NCBI GenBank assembly: GCA_963667575.2
Contig: CAXXHY010000011.1
Location: forward strand, 124,001 to 188,000
Direction: 5' to 3'
DNA: 64,000 bases
From: G963665495 sp963667575
GTDB lineage: Bacteria; Desulfobacterota; Desulfovibrionia; Desulfovibrionales; Desulfovibrionaceae
Shown here: positions 44,990 through 54,943 of the stretch, piece after piece
Layout of the letters: each line of letters starts with the position of its first letter
Position numbering within the stretch: position 1 is the first letter of the stretch
Position numbers and translations under genes: made by a program
Notes under the pieces: generated by a model
Told to the model about the DNA's origin: nothing
Seen by the model: the letters and a program-made list of their open reading frames with translations, nothing else
The model's database searches: none

Positions 44990-45772
44990 TCATTACAGCG
45001 CAAAATCTTGTCTGGGGCCATGCCCGGGGGGCGTGTTTTCCGGAGCTCAATCTGTCCTTTGCCTCCGGTACGCTGGTCTGTCTGCTGGGGCCCAATGGTT
45101 CGGGCAAGTCCACACTGCTGCGAACTCTGGCAGGCGTGCTGCCGTCCCTGGCAGGGGACCCTGACCGCGGACGGACGGCCGATGCGGAGTTTTTCCCGAA
45201 CGCAACTGGCGCGTCTGGTGGCCTATGTGCCGCAGTATTCGCCGCCGGTTTCACTGTCTGCGTATGAAGTGGTGCTCACGGGGCGTACGCCGCATATGCG
45301 TTTCATGCCCCAGGCCAGGGATCGCGAGGCCGTGGACAAGGCTCTGAAACGGCTGGACTTGTGGGAATGCCGTTGGCGCTCCCTGGAGGAGTTGTCCGGG
45401 GGCGAACGCCAGAAGGTCTTTCTGGCCCGGGCTCTGGCCCAGGATGCGCCGGTGCTGCTTCTGGACGAACCGGTGAGCGGACTGGATATCCGCTATCAGC
45501 TGGAAATTTACTCCTTGCTCAATTCCCTGTGCCAAGGAAAGGAAAAACGCCTGGTCGTGGCAGCCGAGCATGATCTCGAACTGGCGGCGCGCTTCAGCGA
45601 CATGCTGTGTCTCCTCAGCCGGGGGCAATTGGCAGCAGACTGGAGCCCCTCATGAAGTGCTCACTGCGGAAACTGCTGCGACTGCGGGACCCTACGGCGT
45701 GCCGGGCCGAAGTGCGCCGGGAAGAGCAATCAATCGCTGCGTATCCATGTGCAGTCCGTGGTTCATCAATGA
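44986..45772 (+). pseudogene. btuD: ABC ATPase (BtuD-like), reading frame broken
   Basis: The start (MIITAQNLVWGHARG) and Walker A (GPNGSGKSTLL) are in one frame. After an extra G at about 45156-45159 the next frame holds LSGGERQKVFLARALAQ and Walker B VLLLDEP. Near 45633 a further base shifts the frame to GAPHEVLTAE, and the last residues (LRIHVQSVVHQ, ending at 45772) return to the second frame. A repaired protein would be about 262 aa, the family length. Either the gene is dead or this stretch has sequencing errors; the overlap with the next start (ATGA, 45769) favours a functional ancestor. Confidence 0.8.
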
Positions 45773-46731
45773 AAAGCCGTACCGCCTGCTGCCTGACTGC
45801 TTCCATGGGGCTGCATCCTTGCCCTGTTGCTGTTTCTGGTGCGCCTGCCGCTGGGGGCAGCCCAGGGCAGCCGGCGGGCGGGCGGGAGATCAGGGCAGCG
45901 CGTATCTTACCTTGTCGTTCGCACGTCTTTCATCCGGAAATACAGGCGGCAGCGCGTCTTCGAAGCTGTCTGCCGCAGTTTCGGACAAAGCAAAGGCTTC
46001 TGTTCTTTCCACAGATTCTCCTTCATCAAAGCCGGCGCCAAAGGAATCTCCGAAACCGCTCTCGAAACAGCCGCAAAGGGAAGATTCGCAACAGATTCGC
46101 AGGGAGACTCGGGCCAGACCGGCCGCGCATCAGGTGGTCCTGAAAAGGAAATCACAAAAAAAGAAAGCGCGCGAGCGTAACAAAAGCAGGCCGGTGGTCG
46201 CGGAAAAAAGAGCAAAAATGGCTGCTGCGGCGACCGTACGTCACAGCGCCGGTGCTCCCGCAGTGGAATCTTCAGGGAATACTTCGGAAAACACCCTGGA
46301 ATCCCCCTCGCGGGCAGGGCCGGGTGCTTCTGTTTCTACCCGAGCGGCAGGAACGGGCGGGCATGGAAGCTCCGGGACCGGGGCATCCGGATCAGGCGGG
46401 GCCTGGAGCAAGTGGTACGGCCGCAAAAGGGCAAGGGGCGGACTCGGAGGGAAGTTCCTGGGATACGCCGCCGCGCTGCGTTCATTTTATCCGCCCCGTG
46501 TACCCCAAACAGGCGCGCCGCCAGGGCCTGGAGGGGCAGGTACTGCTGCGGGTGTTCATCGATGACCGCGGACATGCGACACGGGCCGTGGTTCTCCAAA
46601 GCAGCGATACGCTGTTTGCGGCTCCTGCCCGGCAGGCAGCCCTGAAATCCCGATTTAAACCGGCAATCCGCAATAACCGCCCCGTAAGCGTATGGGTTAA
46701 AATTCCCATGAGGTTTCGCCTGGACGAGTAG
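45769..46731 (+). pseudogene. tonB: TonB-like energy transducer, reading frame broken
   Basis: An N-terminal transmembrane segment (ILALLLFLVRLPLG), a Ser/Pro/Lys-rich linker (KPAPKESPKPLSKQPQ) and a C-terminal TonB domain (VYPKQARRQGLEGQVLLRVF, then LKSRFKPAIRNN) are found in order but in three frames. At least two shifts are needed, in the N-terminal region and near 46440. A dedicated TonB in a B12 operon is sensible, since it would power the receptor upstream. Confidence 0.75.
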
Positions 46732-46809
46732 CGAGGCGGGAATGTCCGCCAACGCATTCCACCTGAAAGTTGGCCTGCACTGTCAGCAGAAACAGGTCCG
46801 TGATCCTTT

Positions 46810-48231
46810 TCAGGCCGAGATCTTTTCTTTCTCCCGTGAGTGGAGCATTCCGTATTCCTTCAGCCGGCGATAGAGTGTGGACCGGGGGATTCCCAGGAGC
46901 CTGGCTGCTTCGGCTTTGTTGTTGTCCGCAAGTTTCAGGGCCTTGGTGATAGCATCCAGCTCCATGTCTTGTTTTGCGGCAAAGTAGGCGCCGAGAAAGC
47001 ATTGCTTGGGGTGCGAATTGTGCAGTTTGTCCAGCAGAAATCCGGAGATGTTGTCCTTTTGAATAAGATTGCCCGGGGTGGTGACCACAATGTTTTCAAC
47101 CACGTTCATCAGTTCGCGGATATTGCCCGGCCAGTCGTACTGGGTGAGCAGGTCAATGACCTCGCGTTGTACTCCTTTGATCTTCTTGTTGTTCTTGGAG
47201 GAGAAGTCCTTGATGAACTGGTTGATGAACAAAGGAATGTCTTCCTTTCTGCTTCGAAGGGGCGGCAGATTGATTTCCACGACATTGAGCCGGTAAAAAA
47301 GATCTTCCCGAAATTTTTCCTCATCCACCAGCTCTCTCAGATGTTTGTTGGTGGCGGAAATGACCCGCAAATCGACCTTTACGGGCTTTTGTCCGCCCAC
47401 ACGGAGAAATTCGCGTTCCTGCAGGGCGCGCAGCAACTTTGCCTGCATGTACAGCGGCATATCGCCAATTTCATCCAGGAAGATCGTTCCCTTGTGGGCC
47501 AGCTCGAAATAGCCCCTTTTCCCTTTGCGGCTCGCGCCGGTAAAGGCCCCTGGCGAATACCCGAAAAATTCGCTTTCGAACAGTTCGGAAGGAATGGCGC
47601 TGCAGTTGATTGGAACGAACAAGCCTTCCCGTGCGCTGAGCTTATGAATTTTTCTGGCAAAGACCTCCTTGCCCGTACCGGATTCTCCGGTGATCATGAC
47701 GCTGGTGTTGCTCGGCGCTATCTGGCGTACCAGTTCGCGCAGCTTGACGATGTTCGGGGTGGAGCCAATGAAGTTGCTTCCCTGGTCTGAAATGGCCTTG
47801 AGTTCGGTCTCGAGGAACAGCATGCGGGATTCCACATTTTCCAGCTCAGCGTACAGATGGGTGACTTCCGCATGGTCTCTGTCGCTGGATACGGCGCCGC
47901 AGAATTTACCATTGATATAGAGCGGCCGGGCGCTTGCAAAAATATGGGATCCCTTTCTGGGATAATGGGAGGTGTTTTCTTCCGCTTTTTTTGATTTGCG
48001 GACTTTTTCTACAAGAGCATCAGGGAAAAAATCATTTATATTATGGTTTATTATATCAGATGCAGACACATCATACAGTTTTTCCGCGCCCTTGTTCCAG
48101 ATTATAACGGTGCCTTTGGCGTCAAGGACACAAATTGCTTCATAAATACAGTCGACTATGGCTTTGATATTTTCTTTGCAGGTAACGTCTATGGGGCTAG
48201 AGCCGGCTAATTCATTGAGGGCATTACTCAT
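46810..48231 (-). CDS. prdR: Sigma-54-dependent activator (PrdR-like)
   Basis: 473 aa. A PAS domain (about 20-130) precedes a sigma-54-interacting AAA+ domain (about 155-380) with Walker A GESGTGKE, the GAFTGA loop and Walker B FLDEIGD, and a Fis-type helix-turn-helix at the C-terminus (AEAARLLGIPRSTLYRRLKE). It has the layout of PrdR, the clostridial activator of proline reductase genes, and sits beside the prd locus, which carries a sigma-54 promoter. The PrdR name is inferred from context; the PAS ligand is unknown. Confidence 0.85.
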   Translation of the reverse strand: MSNALNELAGSSPIDVTCKENIKAIVDCIYEAICVLDAKGTVIIWNKGAEKLYDVSASDIINHNINDFFPDALVEKVRKSKKAEENTSHYPRKGSHIFASARPLYINGKFCGAVSSDRDHAEVTHLYAELENVESRMLFLETELKAISDQGSNFIGSTPNIVKLRELVRQIAPSNTSVMITGESGTGKEVFARKIHKLSAREGLFVPINCSAIPSELFESEFFGYSPGAFTGASRKGKRGYFELAHKGTIFLDEIGDMPLYMQAKLLRALQEREFLRVGGQKPVKVDLRVISATNKHLRELVDEEKFREDLFYRLNVVEINLPPLRSRKEDIPLFINQFIKDFSSKNNKKIKGVQREVIDLLTQYDWPGNIRELMNVVENIVVTTPGNLIQKDNISGFLLDKLHNSHPKQCFLGAYFAAKQDMELDAITKALKLADNNKAEAARLLGIPRSTLYRRLKEYGMLHSREKEKISA

Positions 48232-48655
48232 AGCTTGCTCCCTTGTGTATACGTCGGGGGTTGAATGGTCAGTGCGTACGTATGATTTTTATGACTCCTG
48301 TTCATATGACTGCCATATTACACGTCTTCCAATTTATATTCATTTGCAATGCACTGTAAATACATAATGTGCAATTAATTGTTTTTATGAGAGTAAATGA
48401 TACTTTCAGGAATACAAAAATAAGGTTGATTTGCTAAAATTGTGTAAAAGCGTTTCTGGATTGATTGTAGTTTTGTAAAAAATGAGATCAGAGCGCTTAT
48501 TGAAGCTTTCAAGAGTGAACAGTCTCCAATGTCTGGTACGAAAATAGAAGGAGGCCACGCCATTGGCGTGGCCTGAGGTGAGTGCCATGGAATACAGTGG
48601 CGGATGAAATACCTTGGATTCAAGTGAAGAAGGTTCATTTTTACAAACAAAAGCA
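48232..48655. other. Intergenic region with one stem-loop
   Basis: About 420 bp, mostly AT-rich, between the activator and the chemoreceptor gene. A perfect hairpin (aggccacgcc/ggcgtggcct, 48552-48574) lies 82 bp beyond the chemoreceptor stop and may end its transcript on the minus strand, although the T-run is poor. No gene seen. Confidence 0.45.
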
Positions 48656-50785
48656 TCATGCTTTTGGGGAAACAATCGTCTTGTGCCCGTTGGAGTCGCT
48701 TTTCAGATCGTTGATCAGTATGTTCAGCGTATCCAACTGCATTGTCAGACTATTCAGTGACCCCACCATTCCCTCGACTTCGGACACTGTTTCGGAAGCT
48801 ATGCGGTTCACATCTTCCACAGAATGGTTGATTTCCTCAGTTGCCGCGGATTGTTCCTCGGAAGCCGTGGCGATTGACTGGATCTGATCGGCGGAGTTTG
48901 CTGCCCCATTGACGATTTTCGTCAGGATCTCTCCGGAATTGCTGGAGTATTTGAGCGCCTTGTCGAGGTCGCCGGAGGCTTTTTCCACGGTGTGTATGTT
49001 CTGCTGCGCACCCTGTTGTATTGCTTTAATGGAACTGCCGACCTCTTTGGTGGCGCCCATGGTTTTTTCGGCCAGTTTTCTCACTTCATCGGCCACAACG
49101 GCAAAGCCGCGACCTGCCTCGCCCGCCCGTGCAGCCTCTATTGCCGCATTGAGGGCCAGGAGGTTGGTCTGGTCCGCGATGTCTTCAATCACGGTTATGA
49201 TCACTCCTATGGCCTCTGTTTTTTCGCCCAGGAGGTGCATGTTGACGTTGAGCTTTTCCGTCTGCTCATGAGTGGCCTGCATGGCGTCGATGGTATTCTG
49301 AACCACATCCTGCCCCTGCTGGGCCACCTGTTTGGCTTCATTGGCTATGGAAACGGCAAGGGTGGAATTTCTGGCCACTTCCAGGATTGTGGCGGTCATT
49401 TCTTCCATGGCCGAGGCAGTGGACTGAATACGCTCGCTCTGTACCTCTGCGCCGCGGCGAATGGTCTGCGAGTCGCCTTGCATTGTCTCGGAGATGGAGG
49501 TGACCTGTTTCACGATTCCTTCGAGCTGTTGGGCCGCCTGCAGCATGCCTTCTGCCCGGGCATGCTCCGCCTGCTTTCTGGCTTCGGCCGCTTCAGCGAG
49601 CGCAGTGGTGGCCTGAAGGGTTTTCTCGTCGGCTTCCAGTGTCTTTTTTTCATTGGATGCAATGGTGCTGACCAGTTTTTCGACCATGAGTTTCATATTG
49701 TCGAAAAGGATCTTGAATTCGGACTTGAACGCGGCCTGGCGGGGAATGGCGTCGTATTTCCCTGCAGAGATGTCCTGTGTCATGCTGACCAGCGCGTTGA
49801 TGGGCCTGATCACGCCTCTGGTGACGAAGAGGCTGCCCAGGAAAGCGGATACCAGCAGGACGCTCACGGCGATGACCAGGATATGGGTGATGATCTTGCC
49901 GGACGCGGCATGGAGTTCCTGTTCCTCGATGAGCGCGACAAGTTTCCAGCCTGTTTTCGCGGATGTTTCCACCTTGCAGCCGTAGATTGTGCCGGCGATA
50001 TCCACTCCGTACAGTGTGCCTTGCGTGGTATTGCCGATCCGGTCGTAGTCCGGCAGGTTGAGATCGGACAGCTTTTTGAAATTGTGATCGGGAAATTTCG
50101 GATCGGAGATGATCGTGCCGTCTCCCTGGAGCAACATGACGTATCCGGTGTTGCCCACAGAGAGATTCTTGATGATGTCCGTCAGTCTGGCCAGGCTGAT
50201 GTCCACGGTAGAAACGCCTATGAGTGTGCCCCCGTCATCATAAACCTTTGTGGATACGGCAAGATTGGGATGCCCCATGGTGGTCATGTAGGCGTTTTGC
50301 AGTAGTGTGTCCGTTGCCGCGTTTTTGCCGTCCTGGTACCAGGGGCGTTTTCTGGGGTCATAATCCGTATTGATGGTTTCCTCGCCCTGCTGGACGTATC
50401 CTCCGTCTTCCAGCCCGATGTACACATAGGCAAAGTCCGGATGGGAATCCTTCATTTTGTTCGTAAGCTGGTAGAGCATTTTTTCGGACGGGTCCGTGGC
50501 CACGGATCCCGGTTTTGTGGGGACTTTCTGTTCGAAGTATCTTGTCCATTTTCCCATGGCTGTTCGCACTTCCTGCAAACTGGCCATGAATTTTGTGGTG
50601 TTTCTGGCGGAGTTTATGATTTCATTGATGTATTGATCCGTCAGTTTCAGGCTTTCGGTGGTGGCATCCTGCATCAGCTCTTTGATGGCCGTATTTATTT
50701 GCAGCGATGTGACTACCGAAACTATCGCAACGGAAATGATCGCAGGTGCGATTATTGCGCTTGTCAATTTTCCTCGCAGAGCCAT
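48656..50785 (-). CDS. Methyl-accepting chemotaxis protein near the prd locus
   Basis: 709 aa. The start at 50785 is preferred because aaaggagagagacc precedes it. A first transmembrane segment (about 8-30), a dCache sensor domain with a DPRKRPWYQDGK segment typical of amino-acid binders, a second transmembrane segment (about 300-320), HAMP, then a signalling domain with DQTNLLALNAAIEAARAGEA. Its position between the PrdR-like activator and the proline genes suggests that it may sense proline or a related amino acid; this is inference. Confidence 0.93.
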   Translation of the reverse strand: MALRGKLTSAIIAPAIISVAIVSVVTSLQINTAIKELMQDATTESLKLTDQYINEIINSARNTTKFMASLQEVRTAMGKWTRYFEQKVPTKPGSVATDPSEKMLYQLTNKMKDSHPDFAYVYIGLEDGGYVQQGEETINTDYDPRKRPWYQDGKNAATDTLLQNAYMTTMGHPNLAVSTKVYDDGGTLIGVSTVDISLARLTDIIKNLSVGNTGYVMLLQGDGTIISDPKFPDHNFKKLSDLNLPDYDRIGNTTQGTLYGVDIAGTIYGCKVETSAKTGWKLVALIEEQELHAASGKIITHILVIAVSVLLVSAFLGSLFVTRGVIRPINALVSMTQDISAGKYDAIPRQAAFKSEFKILFDNMKLMVEKLVSTIASNEKKTLEADEKTLQATTALAEAAEARKQAEHARAEGMLQAAQQLEGIVKQVTSISETMQGDSQTIRRGAEVQSERIQSTASAMEEMTATILEVARNSTLAVSIANEAKQVAQQGQDVVQNTIDAMQATHEQTEKLNVNMHLLGEKTEAIGVIITVIEDIADQTNLLALNAAIEAARAGEAGRGFAVVADEVRKLAEKTMGATKEVGSSIKAIQQGAQQNIHTVEKASGDLDKALKYSSNSGEILTKIVNGAANSADQIQSIATASEEQSAATEEINHSVEDVNRIASETVSEVEGMVGSLNSLTMQLDTLNILINDLKSDSNGHKTIVSPKA

Positions 50786-50854
50786 GGTCTCTCTCCTTTG
50801 TACGCCGCAAATCAAAAAGCGTTAGAATATGACATGCCGGGCTGGCCATTGGTT

Positions 50855-50900
50855 AAAAAAAGCGCTGCGGAACAGCCGGAACCTTTGCCATCCGCAGCGC
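50855..50900 (-). terminator. Rho-independent terminator at the end of the prd operon
   Basis: A 10-bp stem (gcgctgcgga/tccgcagcgc) followed on the minus strand by a run of T (aaaaaaa at 50855-50861 on the plus strand), 88 bp after the proline racemase stop. Confidence 0.88.
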
Positions 50901-50987
50901 CCGGCGAGGAAGGAGATGAATGCCGGCAATGGCCTGAAATCCTGTTGAATCCTGCCTCCAATGGCCTCCAATGGCCGCCTTTTTGTC

Positions 50988-51995
50988 CTACCCCAGGGCG
51001 AATCCGTATTTCAGAGGATCCGCAGGGTCGATGGCGAACTGATTGAATCCGGTGATATAGGCCGCCCCGGTGATTTCGGGAATCACCGCGTCGTAATCAC
51101 CCACTTTGGTCGTTGCCACGAGGCGTCCCTTGAAGGTCGTTCCAATGATGCTTTCGTAGACAAAATCCTGGTTGAGCCCCAGTTCTCCCTTTGCGTAGAG
51201 CGTTGCCATTTTGGCGCAGGTTCCGGTTCCGCAGGGAGAGCGGTCTGCCTGGCCGTCCCCGAAAATGACCACGTTCTTGTAGTCGACTTCGGAATTGGAC
51301 GGCTTGTCGAAGATTTCTACGAGATCCACCGTCTTGATATGGGGCAGCTCCGGATGCTGCACCTGAATCTGCTCGTTTGCGGCCTTGCGAATGGCCTTGC
51401 CGTATTTGATCAGCAGGTCGATATTGTCCGGGGTGACAGTGACCCCGAGTTTCTGGGCGCTGACAATGGCGAAAAAGCTTCCTCCAAAGGAGATGTCCAG
51501 TTCTATTGGCCCCAGGTCCGGAACCGTGACCACGGCATTGGGCTTGTAGAGAAAGGCGGGCACATTGCGGATGGTCACGGATTTGACGTTGCGGTCCTGA
51601 ACAACCGCCTTGGCCGTGATGAAACCGGCTGGTGCGTCGAATTTCACGATGGTTTCAGGTTCGTGGCATTCCACTATTCCTGTTTCAATGGCCGCCGTGA
51701 CAGCGCCTATGGAACCGTGTCCGCACATATTGAGGTAGCCGCCGCCATCCATGAAAACAATGCCGTAATCCGCCTCGGGCGAAATCGCATTTGTCAGGAT
51801 GGATCCGAACATGTCTCTATGGCCGCGCGGTTCGCGCATCAGGGCCGTGCGGATGTGGTCCAGATTCTCCTCGAGGTAGCTCTTTTTTTCGGCCATGGTT
51901 GCACCGGGAATATTGGGAATCCCTCCGACAACGATACGGGTGGGCTCTCCCATTGTGTGCGAATCTATCGCAACGACCATGCGTGCAAATCTCAT
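50988..51995 (-). CDS. prdF: Proline racemase
   Basis: 335 aa. The two catalytic cysteines are in NMCGHGSIG and RSPCGTGTCAK. It interconverts L- and D-proline without cofactor and supplies D-proline to the reductase. The last gene of the unit, before the terminator at 50855. The presence of Cys at both positions separates it from hydroxyproline dehydratases (one Cys to Thr) and supports racemase activity. Confidence 0.93.
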   Translation of the reverse strand: MRFARMVVAIDSHTMGEPTRIVVGGIPNIPGATMAEKKSYLEENLDHIRTALMREPRGHRDMFGSILTNAISPEADYGIVFMDGGGYLNMCGHGSIGAVTAAIETGIVECHEPETIVKFDAPAGFITAKAVVQDRNVKSVTIRNVPAFLYKPNAVVTVPDLGPIELDISFGGSFFAIVSAQKLGVTVTPDNIDLLIKYGKAIRKAANEQIQVQHPELPHIKTVDLVEIFDKPSNSEVDYKNVVIFGDGQADRSPCGTGTCAKMATLYAKGELGLNQDFVYESIIGTTFKGRLVATTKVGDYDAVIPEITGAAYITGFNQFAIDPADPLKYGFALG

Positions 51996-52103
51996 TGTAA
52001 TCGCCTCCAGGGATTAATAGGTGTGTTCCTCATGCTGTTTCTTCGGGGACTCTATTTTCGTGCAAAAGGGAGCCGGAACATCCGCCCCGGCCCCCTGATG
52101 CCT

Positions 52104-53834
52104 CTATTTCTTAATCCCCCAGCCGGTACGTACGGAGGATCTCCAGGACATGAAAGCGGTCATGAAGTCTTCCAAAGGCAGCACGGCTTTTTCACCGGTG
52201 CGGCGGTCCTTTGTGCCTATGAGACCGTTCTTGAGTTCGTTGGATCCAAGAACCAGCTGCAGGGGGAATCCCCATAAATCGGCCTCGTTGAATTTGACGC
52301 CGATACGTTCGTCCCGGTCGTCGAGCAGCACCTCGACGCCCAGGCTGGTCAATTCATTGTAGATGCTTTCGGCCTTCGAACGGACGTGCCTGTCCGTGGG
52401 ATTCAGGTTGAGCAGAACGACCTCGAAGGGGGCTATGGGCGGAGGAAAGACGATCCCTGCCGCATCGTTGTTCTGCTCGATGCAGGCCGCCAGAATGCGC
52501 GAAACGCCGATTCCGTAGCAGCCCATGACAAAGGGTTGTTCCTTGCCGCTTTCATCCAGAAACGACGCGTTCATGGCCTGGGAGTACTTGGTCCCGAGCT
52601 TGAAGACATGGCCGATCTCGATTCCCTTGGTGAACGTGAGCCTGCCGCCGCAGTTGGGGCAGATGTCCCCCGGCGCAACCTGGCGCAGGTCCACAAAGCC
52701 CGTGATGTCGGCGTCCCTGTCCAGATCGATGTGCCTCAGGTACGTGTCCTGTTCGTTGGCTCCGGCAAACCAGTCGGATGCGGCCAGGAGTTCGTGGTCC
52801 GCAATACATTTGGCTGCGGCGAGTCTGACCGGACCGCCGTAGGTTTCGGTTGTTCCTATGAGCGTTTCCACTTCTTCCGCGGATGCCAGACGCAGATCCG
52901 TGGCGTTGATCGCGTTCTTGAGCTTCACTTCGTTCAGATCGCGGTCGCCGCGCACCAGCGCTGCCACAGGGCTGCCGTCGGCAATGTAGAAGGCCGTCTT
53001 GATGATCCGCGTCAGGGGAACGTCCAGATACGTCGCCATTTCTTGGATGGTGCGTATTCCGGGTGTCTGAAAGCTTTCGGCACCGGGACAGGACGCTGTT
53101 TTGACCTGTTGCGGGCAGGGTGTTTCTGCTTTTTCCAGGTTGGCCCCGTAGCTGCATTCATCACAGGCCACGAGGATGTCTTCGCCGGTTTCGGCCAGAA
53201 CCATGAATTCATGGGAAAAGGACCCGCCTATGGAACCGGAGTCGGCGGCCACTGCCCTGAACTTGAGCCCGAGCCGGGTGAAGATGCGTACGTAGGCATC
53301 GTACATTTTCCAGTAGCTGTTATCGGCGCCGGCATCATCCATGTCGAACGAATAGCCGTCCTTCATGATGAATTCGCGTCCGCGCATAAGTCCGAAACGG
53401 GGCCGTATTTCATCACGGAACTTGGTCTGGATCTGGTACAGGTTGAGCGGCAACTGCCGATAGGAGCGGACTTCGTGCCGTATGAGGTCGGTGACGACCT
53501 CTTCGTGGGTCGGCCCCAGGCAGGATGAGCGGTTGTGCCGGTCCACAAAGCGGAGCAGTTCCTTGCCGTAATGATCCCAGCGTCCGGATTCCTTCCAGAG
53601 ATCCGCCGGTTGCACGGCTGGCATGAGGATTTCATGAGCGCCCGCCCGGTCCATTTCCTCGCGGATGATCGTTGAGATCTTGTTCAGCGTCCGCAATGCG
53701 AGGGGCAGGTAGGTGTACACTCCGGCGGTGAGCTTTCTGATATAGCCGGCGCGCAGCAGCAGCTTGTGGCTCAGAACCTCGGCTTCGGCCGGAGTTTCCT
53801 TCAGGGTCGGCGCATAGTAGCGGTTGAGTCGCAT
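52104..53834 (-). CDS. proS: Prolyl-tRNA synthetase
   Basis: 576 aa, the length of bacterial-type ProRS with an editing (INS) domain. Class II motifs are visible: LPLALRTLNKI, then motif 2 RDEIRPRFGLMRGREFIMKD and motif 3 GCYGIGVSRILAA; the INS domain lies between. It charges tRNA-Pro. Its place in a proline catabolism cluster may give extra synthetase when proline pools are drawn down; it could also be the sole ProRS of the genome. It is 8 bp downstream of the TSUP gene. Confidence 0.95.
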   Translation of the reverse strand: MRLNRYYAPTLKETPAEAEVLSHKLLLRAGYIRKLTAGVYTYLPLALRTLNKISTIIREEMDRAGAHEILMPAVQPADLWKESGRWDHYGKELLRFVDRHNRSSCLGPTHEEVVTDLIRHEVRSYRQLPLNLYQIQTKFRDEIRPRFGLMRGREFIMKDGYSFDMDDAGADNSYWKMYDAYVRIFTRLGLKFRAVAADSGSIGGSFSHEFMVLAETGEDILVACDECSYGANLEKAETPCPQQVKTASCPGAESFQTPGIRTIQEMATYLDVPLTRIIKTAFYIADGSPVAALVRGDRDLNEVKLKNAINATDLRLASAEEVETLIGTTETYGGPVRLAAAKCIADHELLAASDWFAGANEQDTYLRHIDLDRDADITGFVDLRQVAPGDICPNCGGRLTFTKGIEIGHVFKLGTKYSQAMNASFLDESGKEQPFVMGCYGIGVSRILAACIEQNNDAAGIVFPPPIAPFEVVLLNLNPTDRHVRSKAESIYNELTSLGVEVLLDDRDERIGVKFNEADLWGFPLQLVLGSNELKNGLIGTKDRRTGEKAVLPLEDFMTAFMSWRSSVRTGWGIKK

Positions 53835-53842
53835 ACGGCCTC

Positions 53843-54766
53843 CTAATGTTGCGTTGCCGGTGTTTCAGCCATGCCTTGCTTTTTCGGCTGTTCCGCGGGC
53901 TTGAGGGCCGAACGGATCATGGTGAAGGACGTGTAGATAATGACCGCGACAACCATCCACTTCAGGATGGTAAGGGGAAGTTCCTTGACCAGATAGGCGG
54001 CGATGAGCACGCCCACGACGCCGGCAAAGGAAAACATGATCGAGGACTTCATGTCGTAGGCCTGTTCCTTGACGAACTTGATGCTGGCGGCGGGCATGAG
54101 AAAGGCGCAGGAGGCCATCATGATGGGGAAGGCGACACGCGGGCTCATGCCCAGGGCGTAGACCAGCGCCATGCAGGGGGCGTACAGCCCGATGCCGATG
54201 GTCATCAATGCGCCGAGGATAAGGTTTCCGACGATGCCGATGATCAGGGTCTGTCCTTCCAGGCCCACGGCTTCGCCGCCAACGGGCATAAAGCCGAGCA
54301 GTCCGGCCACGAAAGTCAGGGCCACGATGATCAGGGCGATGCCCATGCCCAGCTGGATTTTTTTCTCGGGCAGATGCGCCACGATGCCGGCGCCGAACAC
54401 CGCGCCCACCACCGAGGCCACGATCATGGAAATCAGGGTAATGGGCTCTACGGAAATGATTGTCGTGAAGATAAAGGCTTCAACCACGACCGGAATGGTC
54501 ATGCTGACATTCAGGGTGCCTGGAATGATTCTGTCCGGCACCATCTTGAAGAATTTGAACACGGCTGTGGACGGAGCGTAGCTCCCGATGCCGAGTGTAT
54601 CGAAAAAATTGATCACGGCACCGGCGATCCCCAGCGACCCCCAGCTCGTACCGCTGTCCTGTATCTTCTCCTTGTGGGTGGCTATGTCTTTGCCAAAAAC
54701 AAAGACAAAGGCCAAGGTAAACAGTCCCAATGCGGCTTGCAGAATAGGTAGCATGAAAGCTTGCAT
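53843..54766 (-). CDS. TSUP (TauE/SafE) family permease
   Basis: 307 aa with eight or so hydrophobic segments. The paired repeat of TSUP proteins is visible in GIAGAVINFFDTLGIGSYAP and GALMTIGIGLYAPCMALVYA. TSUP members move sulfite, sulfonates or other anions. Its place in the prd cluster suggests it may export 5-aminovalerate or import a substrate, but the family does not settle this. Confidence 0.85.
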   Translation of the reverse strand: MQAFMLPILQAALGLFTLAFVFVFGKDIATHKEKIQDSGTSWGSLGIAGAVINFFDTLGIGSYAPSTAVFKFFKMVPDRIIPGTLNVSMTIPVVVEAFIFTTIISVEPITLISMIVASVVGAVFGAGIVAHLPEKKIQLGMGIALIIVALTFVAGLLGFMPVGGEAVGLEGQTLIIGIVGNLILGALMTIGIGLYAPCMALVYALGMSPRVAFPIMMASCAFLMPAASIKFVKEQAYDMKSSIMFSFAGVVGVLIAAYLVKELPLTILKWMVVAVIIYTSFTMIRSALKPAEQPKKQGMAETPATQH

Positions 54767-54943
54767 CTCTGTACCCTCACAGGTTGATTGTGCTCTATCT
54801 AATACAAGTTGTGAAAAAAATCACATTCCTGAATCTGAAAAAATCCTCGCGGTTCTCGAAAATTCTGCATGGAACGTCTGTTTCAACTGCATTTCAAATC
54901 ACCTGATCAATACGCGCTGCCGTAAAAGCAGCTGGTTATGGTG

